A stretch of 64,000 bases of DNA, from assembly GCF_019175385.1 (NCBI RefSeq), contig NC_083345.1, forward strand, positions 43,298,098 through 43,362,097, written 5' to 3'. Made by a program: the position numbers and the translations under genes. The stretch's first letter is position 1; each line of letters opens with the position of its first letter. Origin of the DNA: Lycium barbarum (taxonomy: Eukaryota; Streptophyta; Magnoliopsida; Solanales; Solanaceae). Positions 46,177 to 57,789 of the stretch are shown in pieces. The notes beneath the pieces were generated by a model. It was not told the origin of the DNA, did not search any database, and saw nothing but the letters and a program-made list of their open reading frames with translations.

Positions 46177-47360
46177 TGATAAGTTGGTATTTTACCAACT
46201 TATATCTTCTTTAATCTTAAATTTTTGCTATATTTGATTGATAAAGTAGTGCATTTAATGTTGATTACTTCTTTTTTACAGGTTTATGTGATTTAAAAGT
46301 GATCGGTAAAGAAATCAAGTGAAAACAAGTCAAAAGAGGCCAAATTGAAGAAAACGGAAAAAGTGGCTAAAAATGCAATTTCGGGTCAGATTTGCAAAAA
46401 CTGAAAGTTAGGGGCTGTTTTTGTCATTTTTTAGTTGGGAAATTTGGGAATTATAAAAGTGAAGCTTGGGGCAAAATATTTTCATCTTTGGCACAAAACA
46501 TAATTCTTGGAGGCTAGGGTTCCTACACCACACTTTGGGTTTTGAAGATTTGAAGATTTGGTTGAGCACTTTCTTGAACCTTTACTTCATTTCTTTGATT
46601 TCTTGTTTTGTAATGAATATCTAAGTGTGTAGTATTTAAGTTCTTCACTGGAATCTTGTCTATAGAAATATTTTATGATTAAAGTGTTGAATGAAACTCT
46701 TGTTTTACTTATGTATTGAATGCTTTTATTGCTAATGAAGTGGGTTAATGTTGTTTTAATTAATCTTGTTCTTTAATGCTTCTCAAGGGATTAGCTAACC
46801 CTAAGACCCGCTCATTTACTTCGATTTGAGCTCGAGAGAGGAAGATTGAGGTTGGGAAAGATTAATTAACAAGAATTTGGGTCATTAAATCCCATCTAAT
46901 AACTTGAGCTAGAGCTAGGAAAGTTACTGGAGATTATATTGATTGTGCTTTATATCACACTCTAAGGCTTGAGAAAGCTTGTAGTGAAATTCATTGATTT
47001 GGTCAAGAGACTTTTGATGAGATTTTAGAGATCATTATCTAATTAGCATAAACTCACTCATAGTTGTAAAATCATAAAATACACTGGATCGTTACTTGAG
47101 CGTAGTTTCCTTTGTATCCATACTTGTGGTCATTGATCATTTTACTCGCTTTCTAGTTAGTTTTATCTTTGTTTGTTGTTAAAACAAAAATTAAATATTG
47201 AAAAAGTGTTTGGCTTAGCGTAGTTGGTGATAATTCCTTACTTGTTTAAATCACCTAGTATATTGTTCCTTGTGGGATCGACCCCGACTCATAGTTGGGT
47301 AAATTATATTGCGACGACCGTATACACTTTCTCTTTGAGGAGTGGATTTGGACGTTATCA
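46177..47360 (+). repeat. Athila-like element 5' LTR
   Basis: It starts TGATAAGTTGG and ends GGACGTTATCA, 1,184 bp, and is followed within two bases by the primer site. It has a TATAAAAG at 46,452-46,459. Near its 3' end it carries CCTTGTGGGATCGACCCCGA, a block common at the 3' end of Athila-type LTRs. The first 27 bases form a near-perfect hairpin. The 5 bases before it are GCGAC; the matching right flank is not in the window. Confidence 0.75.
46452..46459 (+). promoter_or_regulatory. TATA box of the Athila-like LTR
   Basis: TATAAAAG in an AT-rich context about 275 bp into the LTR, the only strong match in its first half. Confidence 0.5.
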
Positions 47361-47362
47361 AT

Positions 47363-47380
47363 TTTGGCACCGTTGCCGGG
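47363..47380 (+). other. Athila-like primer binding site
   Basis: TTTGGCACCGTTGCCGGG. Athila elements carry TTGGCGCCGTTGCCGGGG here (assigned to tRNA-Asp); this copy has one G-to-A change in the middle. Confidence 0.7.
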
Positions 47381-47520
47381 TAACAATTTGGTGTATTTGG
47401 GTTATTTTGGGATTTAAGCTTGCTTGCTTTGGTCCAAACTTGTGAATCTGTGTTTGTGATTTTCCTGTTTCTTTTTGTTATTTTTTTTTTGGTTATTTAT
47501 TTTTGTTACTTGTGTCACTA

Positions 47521-48832
47521 TGACATCTTGGAATGAAAACAAGTTTGATGGTTGCAACCCATATTTTGATGACCCATGTCCATATTGTGGAGGACCCCAC
47601 TTTTGGCAAGGTTGTGAAAATGCTCTGGGAGAGAGATGTGTGCACCGTCTCAATTCTATTATGGGAATATTTGCGATATATGTAGTGGTCAAGGTGGACA
47701 TTGGGGTGATTGTCTCAATTATTTTGCTCCCATTCCCCTAAGTTGTTTTAACGAAAATGTTAGTTGTGCTTTTGAGTTTGATAAGAACAATGTCATGGCA
47801 AGTGAAGGACAAAGTGTCGGATTTAAAGGCATCATGGCAATACTCCAAACATACTTAGATCGGGAAGCTAAAATAGAGGAAGAGCGAAAACTCATCTAAC
47901 AATCCATTTTAGAAAATGGAGAAGCTATGAAAAGAATGAATGATTCATTTGAGGATGCCAATTCCTCAATGGTCATGGAAGTTTCGACTCCTCAAAATGA
48001 ATTGGTTGAAGAAGAGATTTCGAATTTAAAAGATGAGCCCGAAAATTCTTGTAACCATGACGAGAGTTGTGGAATTGAAGAAGTGATTCAACTTGAAAAT
48101 GAAGAGCAAAATCTTGAAGAAGAAATCTTCAATTCTCAAAAAGAAGAAATTGAGGAAATAATAAAGAGCATAATGGGGAGGAATGAAAACTATGGGCAAG
48201 TTGTGGCCAAATGGTGGGAAGAAGTTCAATATGGAGACGATGAAACTATCCAAAACATGGATTTCACCATGGGAGGATTTTTACAAGCTTTGAACGATTC
48301 TCACCATGAAGAAAAACTTGACAAAGTGAATATTGTGAGCCAAGATTGGCTAATGAATCAAGCTCAACAACTTGAAGTCTATGGGGATCACCGTGAAGGT
48401 ATTTCACAGATGATGGAAGAATTTCTAAAAATGCATGTTGAGTAAAGTCAAGAAGTGGAGCTACTTGAAATTGATATCCAGAAATTGGAGGCCGAATTGA
48501 ATACAAAGTTTGAGGCATGTGATGCTTAATATCAAAGGGCCATGGAATGTAATTTTGAGATGGTTTCAATCGAAGAAGAGGGCATGATTGATTTTCAAGA
48601 GCTAATGGTGAATTGTCAACCGACCGACCCAAAAATGATGCAAGATGCCGAGGTCAAAGAAATGATACTAGAGTTGCATAAAAAAGTTCATGAAATGGTT
48701 TTGGAAGACTCTATTTCATTTTTGGGTGAGGATGTCAAAGATTTGGAATTTAGGTGCATTGGACCACATTCTAACCATTTTTCAACATTGTGCTTGGTTG
48801 ATGACATGAAAGTTGAATTAACCGAGCCTATA
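47521..48832 (+). pseudogene. Athila-like gag-like ORF, 5' part
   Basis: The start MTSWNENKFDGCNPYFDD is followed at once by CPYCGGPHFWQGC (CX2CX3HX4C) and, after a +1 shift near 47,650, CDICSGQGGHWGDC (CX2CX5HX3C). Two zinc knuckles at the N-terminus instead of the C-terminus are unusual for gag. The rest is acidic and helical, probably coiled coil, with Glu-rich stretches at 47,930-48,180. Stops are at 47,898, 48,443 and 48,527. No protease or RT follows, so the element is non-autonomous or internally deleted. The frame is cut by element C at 48,833 and resumes at 62,199. Confidence 0.6.
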
Positions 48833-51243
48833 TGACACGACCCAATTCGCGAGTCGTGGTGATACCTACACTATCCCTCCGAGTAGGCGAACCACATTAC
48901 TATTAACAGGTTAAATAAGCGGAAAACTGAATAAAAATAAGTTATCAAGTCTTAAATACTTATCATAACTAGTAATGTCACGACAACCCCAAAATCTGGT
49001 CAAAAGGTACAAGAGCGCTAAACATAGTCCGGAATACAAGTTTGAAAACACCCAAAGGCTACATATTGTCTGTCGAATTCAAAAATAGAAATAAATAAAG
49101 GAGGTCCTTCAGGGGCCACAGATGACCAAGTAGCTCACCCTGAATGACTGAAAGATGTCACCCTCGCGTATCAGCCACGGGGTGTAGAACTGGAGCCTGG
49201 ATCGTACTCTGCACTCAACAAAAGTGCAGCAAGAGTAGTATCAATACAACACTAGTACCGGTAAGCATCATAGGCCGACCATGATTAGATAACGCATGAA
49301 GAAGTGGAAACTAACAAGTAGCACATAGAGCAAACAGGTATGGTCACGTATCACATACAAGTAAAGTGTAAAGGAATCATGAAATCAACCAAGACAGATA
49401 TAGTTCACCAGATGATCAATCAAATATATGAGTGAATGAATGCAATGCAATGCAACAGTCACCTCTCTCACTCCACTCTCGTACACACATGCTAAGGGTA
49501 GTGCCTCAAAGCCATGACCCATGAGGCCCGCGAAGTCCATGTACCACTTATGCTCTCCGGCAGAAACGTCGGAGGCTATCAATCACTCTCAATCTCCGAC
49601 AAAGACCTCGGAGTCTCTCTGTCACTCTCTATCTTCGGCAAAGACCTCGGAGTCTCTCAATCACTCACCTCACCAATCATCACAACAATAATATAGAAAA
49701 CATGTCATGCATGATATCAGTCTCAACAATATCACCAATATGAAATCAACAAGTACAAGTCATATTACTGTCCACTTTTCAATTATCAATATTACCATTC
49801 CTTTTTATGTGATGAGTGAGCTAGTACGTGACGGAGATACAAACAGGTGATAATCACATAAAATAACACATACGGAGACAAGCCCACATAACAGCTGACA
49901 GAACCAACTTAATTGCAATTCACCTCCACTTCATGCCCGAAGGCCTATTATGCTATCCCCGTCACTTTCTACAACTACATACGATTCTCTAATCAGAGTC
50001 TAACTAAAGTAGACCGTAACCTACCTCAATGCCGAACAAGTGCCACGAACAATCAAACCAAAGCCTTCCCTTTGCATAGAACCTCTAAACGATCGAAATC
50101 TATCAAATATGCAATCTACGTTAGAATAAAAATCTAAGGACACGCATATTGCTATACTTATATCCGAAACCCAACAATGACCTTAAAAGTGACCACAGAC
50201 CCACAAGGGCAGAACTGAAATTTTATTGAAAAATCATATCACCCATAACCTAAGGGTCATATATCCAAATAATTAGTCAATTTCATCTATAAATAGAACG
50301 TTCCATGCTAGCAGTTCACTTAAAAATCATAAAAAAATGCATCCCACCAAGTAACCTCTCACTGCCCCGTTAGTTAGTCCCCCATCATTACCTAATCATT
50401 TGCTAAGTTTTGTTGGTTAATGCTTTCCTAATTCAATTCATTTATTTTCTTTTTAGCAATCCGAAAAGATATGTCCAAAGTGTGCATAGCAGTAGGTAAT
50501 AATCCAATGATGATACAAGTAACAGCAATAGGTACGAGATATTGATTGTAAACTAGTTGTTCTCTGCATTTTGTATGTTGCAATTTAGTTACTAGTGACA
50601 TCAATAATTACTCTTAAAAAAAATATGCACGTAGAACAATCTAATATTTTCCCTTAGTAATAGTAATCAAATGATCTTCCAAATCATTGGTTCATTAAAT
50701 AAATTACGCACTTTCCAAAGGCCTCTATATAATAATCAATAAATAAGTGAATGATATGAACTTACACAAAGATAATACTTGAAGCTTAAAACCAGTGAAT
50801 TAATCATTGTGTCGTACGCCAAAACCTCTTGAGCAGCCCCTTTGTTTATTTTTCTTTAAGAGTCAAAGCTCATTTACCCTAATATTTTTATTCCCACAAC
50901 CACTACAACATGGTCTCAGCCAGAATAGGTAATGGGCTCGGCCCACTTCTTTACCACAATAGCCTCCCTATTTCACTTATTCAATTAACTACTTTGTTTT
51001 ATTTAAAAATTATCCACTCCGTCAATTACTATATTTACCAAATTATACCTTATATGTGTGAAACTCATATTCTTATAAATAAACTATTCACAAATATTAA
51101 ATAAATATATTCCAAAAAGTACCCGCCAATTAAATCACCGTGCCACCAGTTTCCGCAAGTCAATAATACCATTTAAAGCTACGGAAAGGGTATTTTAACG
51201 AAAAATAGTCCAAAAGTGTTAAACGACCAAACGGGTCGTTACA
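48833..51243 (-). repeat. Element C 3' LTR (left copy)
   Basis: 2,411 bp. It has about three CTCTCCGRCAAAGACCTCGGAG repeats at 49,553-49,660, an ATGCA pentanucleotide run near 49,440 and the sense start TGTAACGACCCGTTTGG at 51,243. It lacks 235 bp present in the right copy (61,028-61,258). The + strand ends against the last codon of the integrase frame with no clear polypurine tract. Confidence 0.9.
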
Positions 51244-52912
51244 TCAGATACCAATCACGCAATCGCTCGTCCTCGAGCGACAAGAGAAAAGGTGGAGAAA
51301 ATGAGGTACTTGAACTGTCGAACAAGTGAGGATATCTACTCCGCATATCAGCCTCGGTCTCCCAAGTGGCCTCCTTCACCGGACGGTGCTTCCATTGTAC
51401 CTTAACTGGTGCAATATCCTTGGACCTCAGCTTTCTCACTTGCCGATCCAAGATTTCTACTAGATCTTCCTCGAAGGACAAATTCTGGTCAAATAATACT
51501 GAATCCCATTGAATGATATAAGACCCGTCTGAGTGGTACTTCTTCAACATGGAAACATGGAATACCGAATGAACACCTGCCAAACCTGGTGGCAAATCCA
51601 ACTCATAGGCTACCTCACCAACTCGACGAAGAATCTCAAAAGGGCCAATAAACCTCGGGCTCAACTTACCCTTCTTCCTGAATCACATTACCCCTTTCAC
51701 GGGTGAAACCTTCAATAGGACCTGATCCCCAACCATGAACTCCATATCACGAACCTTTCAATCCGCATACTCTTTTTATCTACTCTGAGCTGCAATAAGC
51801 TTTTCCCGAATCAACTTTACCTTATCCAAGGACTCCCTCAACAAGTCAGTACCCCAAGGTCTCACTTCAAAAGCATCAAACCATCCAATAGGAGAACGAC
51901 ACCTCCTACCGTATAAATCCTCGAATGGCGCCATTTCAATACTGGAGTGATAGCTATTTTTGTACGCGAACTCCGCCAAGGGTAAGAACTGGTCCCAATG
52001 ACCACCAAAATAAATAACACAAGCCCTCAACATATCCTCAAGCACTTGAATAGTCCTCTCGAACTGACCATCTGTCTGCGGGTGGAAGGTGGTGCTAAGA
52101 TCCAACTGCGTTCCCAATTCCCTTTGCAAGGTCCTCCAGAAATAGGAAGTAAACTGAGTGCCTCTGTCTAAAATGATGGAAATAGACACCCCATGTAATC
52201 GCACTATCTCTCCGATGTAGATCCTAGCCAACTTCTCTGCATTATAAGTAGTATGAACCGGAATGAAGTGCGCGGACTTAGTCAATCTATCCACGATAAC
52301 CCAAATCGAATCAAACTTTCCCAGAGTCTTCGGAAGACCAACCACGAAATCCATAGCGATCCTTTCCCATTTCCAATCGGGAATGGGCATCCTTTGAAGC
52401 ACACCACCTGGTCTCTGGTGCTGATACTTAACCTGCTGGCAATTCGAACACTGAGCAACAAACTCCACAATGTCTCTCTTCATTCTACCCCACGACTAGT
52501 GTTGCCTCAAGTCACGATACATCTTTGTTGCTCCTGGATGAATGGAGTATCTGGAACTATTAGCCTCTTTCAAGATCAACGGAATCAAATCACCAACTCT
52601 AGGAACGCAAATGCACCCCTTAATCCTCAAAACACCCTCATTATTAAGAATAGCCTCTTTGGCTTCTCCACTTAGCACTTTATCCCGAATCTTGCACAAT
52701 TTCACATCCTCAAACTGCTGGGCCCTAATCTGCTCCAAAAGGGACGACCTCGCCTCCACACAAGCTAGAACCTTACCTAGTTCTGAAATATCGAGCCTCA
52801 CCATACTATTAGCCAAACACTGAACCTCCATAGCTAAAGGACGCTCTCCCACAATCAAACACGCCAAGCTGCCCATACTCACTGCCTTTCGGCTCAACGC
52901 ATCAGCTACCAC
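51239..52912 (-). pseudogene. Element C integrase and chromodomain-like tail
   Basis: The zinc region spans 52,590-52,420 (H...H...CSNCQQVK). The core has AMDFVVGLP, IILDRGTQF and DGQFERTIQ, so all of D, D-35-E is present. The tail has [38 protein letters not shown] and [17 protein letters not shown], the Tekay/Del-type chromodomain-like module. Breaks: a stop at about 52,496 between the zinc motif halves, one near 51,776, and a gap or shift to 51,664. The last frame stops with TAA lying inside the LTR. The upstream part (52,912-52,600) is the RNase H-integrase linker starting MVADALSRKA. Confidence 0.87.
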
Positions 52913-53846
52913 ATTAGCTTTTCCCGAATGATAAAGGATAGTAATATCATATCCTTGAGCAACTCCATCTATTTACGCTGCCTCGAGTTCAAATGTCTCT
53001 GACTAAACACATGTTGAAGTCTACGATGATCTGTGAAGACCTCACAGTGCCATACAAGTAATGTCTCCAAATCTTCAAAGCGAAGACTACTGCAACCAAC
53101 TCTAAGTCATGAGTGGGGTAGTTTTTATCGTGAACCTTCGACTGTCTAGAAGCATACGCGATCACCCTACCCTCTTGCATCAGCACACAACCCAAGCCAA
53201 TCCGAGAAGCATAACAATAACCAGTAAAGTCCTTTCCCTCTATAGGTAAAGCCAAAATCGGGGCTGAAGTCAATAAAGCCTTGAGCTTTTGAAATCTCTC
53301 CTCACATTCATAGGACCACTAGAAAGGCACATTCTTCTGAGTCAACCTAGTAAAATGGGAAGCAATAGATGAAAAACCCTTCACAAATCAGCTATAATAA
53401 CTCGCAAGGCCTACAAAGCTCCGAATCTCAGTCACTGAAGTAGGCCTGGCCAGATCTCTAACCGCCTCAATCTTCTTGGGATCAACCATAATCCCATCCT
53501 TGGACACAACTTGCCCCAAAAATGCTACGGAACTGAGCCAGAACTCACGCTTGGAAAACTTGGCATACAATTTCTTCTCCTTCAACAGGCCAAGCACGAT
53601 CCTCAGATGCTTCTCATGATCTTCCTTACTCCGAGAGTACACCAGGATGTCATCAATAAACACAATCACAAATGAATCCAAGTAAGGCTTGAAGATCCCA
53701 TTCATCAAATCCATGAAGGCTGCAGGGGCATTAGTAAGCCCGAAAGACATCACCAAGAACTCATAATGACTATAACGGGTCCTGAAAGCGGTATTTGGAA
53801 CATCTTCCGCTCGAATCTTCAACTGATGATAGCCTGACCTTAAATC
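52913..53846 (-). pseudogene. Element C RT C-terminal half and RNase H
   Basis: Right of the solo LTR junction the frame continues [25 protein letters not shown] and [16 protein letters not shown] (RT active site), then [17 protein letters not shown] and a stop at 53,388. RNase H (53,273-52,989) reads [16 protein letters not shown]: the first catalytic Asp (DAS in element B) is Tyr. A frameshift after HYLYGT leads to 52,912. Confidence 0.85.
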
Positions 53847-56803
53847 TGTTATATCCCGTAATTTTACACATTCAGATACGTTGAAATAATTGTGACTAGT
53901 AAGAGATAAGGTCACATTTTGATCTTATTTAATATATATGTCATTCATGAAAAATATTGGTGCGGAGATATCGAGGAAGACTAAGGGCAAAATCGAAATT
54001 TCGGAAATTAGTTTCGTGAATTACGAAATATGAACCCAAAAGAAGTGGGCTTGGAAAATAAAAAAGGAATAAGAGAGGCCCAATATAGGGTGGCCGGCTA
54101 TGTGGAGAAAAAAGGGGCCCAAGTCCATGAAAAATTTAAACCATGTGTTAAATAAGAAAAGGGGCCATAAACTTCTTCATTATTCAAGAAGTTTCAAGAC
54201 AAAAAAATGGAGAGCAAGAATGAAGGGCCATTCGGCCAAGACCATGGAAAATTAGCCCCTTAAATTCTTGATCAAAAAAATATTTTCTTCTAGTATTCCC
54301 ACTAATTTGAAGGTCCTCTACAACATGGAGTAGTTGTTGGAGCAAGAGAACCACTATTTGTTGCAAGTTCATAATTCTAGACAAAAGAGAAATCAAAGGA
54401 AAAAGGTAAGATTTAATCCTCTTTTATATGTTATGGATAGTTTGTTTATGTTGTAGTATGTGAAAATGGATAAAATTCATGGAAATATGAATGTTGGTGT
54501 AGTAGCCGTGGGTATGTATGTGTGTGTAGGAATAATGATTCAATTATTTTATTTAAGTGTTTTGGTTATTGTTGTTGCAGATTTTATATTGATAATGAAA
54601 ATTTGATGATTCTAGTTGAAGTTGTAAGTGTTGGAGAGTGGTGTTAGAAGCTAATGTGATCATAATATCACTTCTTGTAGTTGGGATAATAATGTTGCTA
54701 ATGTGTGTGTTGTTGGGATAGTTGATGAACTTGGAAGATAAAAATGTGTTGGTAATGTTCTTGTTGAAATGGGAAATTTCGGGTGAAGTAGTGATTTGGA
54801 GGAATTATTTGAAGATTGTGTGCATTGCTTAAAATGTTCTTGAATTATGTTTGAATGATCTCGAATTGGTAAATGGATATGTGAGCGTTGATATCGGCTT
54901 GAATGTATGTAGTTGAATTGAATGTTGATGAACTATGTGGAAAGGAAGGTTGCTAATGTTAGAATGCGTTTTGAATTGATTGTTGATGTTATTAGTATGG
55001 TTGTTGGTATTGTTGTTGATGTTTTGGCCGAGTTGAATTCTCGGGGATGTTGAATTTATAGGGGAGATGCTGCCCAAATTTCTGTAGAAAAGAGTTACTT
55101 TAAGATTTAACTCCTAAGGGCTTATGGTTAATGTTCGGTATTTGTGACCAATTGTAGATTTTGGGAAGTTTGGAACTTGAGTGTGGATTAGCGTAAGAAG
55201 CGAATAAGGTATGTAAAGCTCTACCTTTCTTTCTTTTGGCATGTCTTAGTCATAATAGGCTATGATATGAGTCTCGGGAAAAACTCTATTCCTAAAAATC
55301 CGAGCATGATTATGACTCTTATTCATTTCAATGGAATTGAATTATGGACTTTATGTTTTAATATGCTTTGATGGAAAAATTGCATAGACACTTTTACTCC
55401 TAAAAGAGTCGTGCGTCGTAAAACATCCGTAACTTTCACAAACGGAACCAGATTGCCCTGAAACTTTCGTAGATGACTTCATAAGGCCTACTGCTCGTAA
55501 TTTATGTACGCCACCTCGACTTGACCCGAGGTGGGCCCACAATTCCCGAAACCTTCTTGTATTGTTCTATTTGACCTATTTTCGTATGATAATTAAAAGA
55601 AATCTTTGGTTATTGTTCCGACTACTAAACGATAATTGTTTTAACTATTCCATTGAATCTTATGATATATTTTGATATGTACAAACGATCTCAGAAGTTT
55701 TTCTTTGACATAATCCGTCGTAACATCCGAAAGGTACGTACTATGACTATCGTCTGATTTCTTTTCTAAATGACCTATCGTTCGGACTATTCTATCGAGT
55801 CTTTCTAGATATTTTATGATGCATATGGTTTCTCACTACTCTACTTGTGGATGCCTCAATGCTTCCTTCACTGAGCCCGGGCCAAGATATGTTATCACAC
55901 GTAATCCACTGCATTGTTCACCGTGCCTCGATGTGAGGGGGCAGGTATAGCATGTACATGGGTCTGGAGGATGATGTGTCATGTACATATATTCTGATAT
56001 TTGATGATGTGATATGATTTGGCCATCTAATATGATATGATATGTGCACATTCTGATATTTGATGATATGATATGATATAGCCATCTGATATGTTATGAT
56101 ATGTTACGGAGCTATTCCCTACTCTGGAGTATGATGTGTTGTGGCGCCAGTGATGGGTTGGCGACCACGTTCTGTTCACCGAGTCCCATAATGGGGCCGG
56201 ATATGGCATATGTTCTGACATGCATTACCTATGTTTTATGAGTAAGCATTTTTTATACTCCGGTTATTGCACTTATTTTCTGTACCCCTTGTTCAGGTTA
56301 TGGTTCTGTTTACTGTTTACTGTATCTCATGCTTTACATACTCAGTACATATTCCGTACTGACCCCCTTTCTTCGGGGGCTGCATTTTATGCCGCGCAGG
56401 TACACCCAGATGATGTGAAGTTATTATAGAGGATGTTCCAGCAGAGTTGGCAAGCTCCATTTGCTCCTGGAGTGCTGCCGAGTCAGAGTTGTATGTTATG
56501 CTTTTTCTGGATTGATGTTAGAGACTTTGCAGACAGAGTTGTGGGTATAGTATGTCGGTTGTGTAAGCGGCTTCATCAGCCGATATGTCATTCTGTATTA
56601 TGTGATAAATTCTATATGATCATAGATTCTGTTTGATTTGGAAAGCATCGAAAAAGAATATTTTGAAAGTTTATTATGTATTTTATCTTTATTTGATTTA
56701 AAAGTCTAATAAGATTGTGTGTGCCCTAAAGGTCTGTGGGTTCGCTCGGCTCCGGATGTGGGGTCGGGTGCCCATCACACCCTAGTGGAATTAGGGTGTG
56801 ACA
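53847..56803 (+). mobile_element. Solo LTR 4 in element C RT
   Basis: It starts TGTTATATCCCGTAATTTT and ends TTAGGGTGTGACA, with perfect AAATC duplications (53,842-53,846 and 56,804-56,808). It is the same family as solo LTR 3 (26,300-29,890), with shared blocks such as ATTTTCTTCTAG, CTCAGTACATATTCCGTACTGA and CATGCCGCGCAGGTACACCC-like sequence near 56,390, but lacks its minisatellite and 220-bp duplication. Orientation +. A local GATATGATATG repeat is at 55,985-56,105. No coding sequence. It splits RT between FSKID and LRSG. Confidence 0.9.
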
Positions 56804-57789
56804 AAATCAATCTTAGAAAAGATCGACGCACCCTGAACCTGGTCAAATAAGTCATCAATGCGGGGTATTGGATACTTATTTCTGATTGTAACCTTATTTA
56901 ATTGCCGATAATCGATACACATCCGTATGGTACCATATTTATTCTTCACGAACAGAACGGGAGCACCCCAAGGAGAAATACTGGGTCTAATAAATCCTTT
57001 GCTCAACAAGTCTTGCAACTGCTCCTTCAACTCTCTCAACTCTGCCGGAGCCATCCGATAGGGTGGAATAAAAATAGGTCGGGTGCCTGGCTCCAAGTCA
57101 ATGCAAAAGTCAATATCTCGATCAGGCGACATACCAGGCAAATCTGTAGGGAAAACCTCTGAGAACTCAGAAACAACTGGCACTGACTCTAAGGAAGGAG
57201 TATCCACACTAGTATCCCGAATATGAGCCAAATATGCTAAACATCCCTTATCCACTAACTTCTTTGCCCGAAGAAATGATATGATCTTCTTAGGTGCTGG
57301 ACTAGGAGTACCCTTCCACTCTAACCGCAGAATACCTGGCATGGCCAACGTGACTGTCTTGGCATGACAGTCTAAAATAGCATGATAGAGAGATAACCAG
57401 TCCATGCCCCAAATATTAGCAAAGTCCACCATATCCAAAATAACCAAGTCTACCCAAGTATCATACCCCATAAACGTGACCACACAATACCTATAGACCC
57501 GATCTACTATCACAGAATCTCCGATAGGAGTAGAGACGTGAATAGGTATATCAAGCATATCACAAAGCATATCCAGACCCGTAGAGAAATAAGTGGACAC
57601 ATAAGAGAAAGTAGAACCCGGATCAAATAAGACAGAAGCTGACCGGTGACAAACCGAAATAATACCTGTGATAACCGCATCAGAGGCCTCGGCCTCTGGT
57701 CTACCTCGAAAAGCATAGAAATGGGCACGTCCACCCTCGGACTGTGTGCCTCCACGACCACCACGGCCTGCCTGGGATCCTCCTCTCAC
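56804..57789 (-). pseudogene. Element C protease and RT N-terminal half
   Basis: About 330 codons are open without a stop. It begins in the Gly/Arg-rich gag tail, then protease with [14 protein letters not shown] (retropepsin D-P-G-S variant of this lineage) and VNL-like strands, then [38 protein letters not shown] and [51 protein letters not shown]. It continues across the solo LTR in the same frame. Protease and RT are fused in one polyprotein as normal. This is the segment that element B has lost. Confidence 0.87.

Noticed and set aside
45973..46237. Three overlapping + frames rich in Tyr/Ile/His
   Set aside because: They fall on ATATACAC repeats at the Tat-2 / Athila-like LTR boundary and cross the junction.
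47927..48445. Host coding gene for an acidic protein
   Set aside because: Framed by an LTR, primer site and zinc-knuckle start of a retroelement, and the ORF continues at 62,199 after removal of element C.
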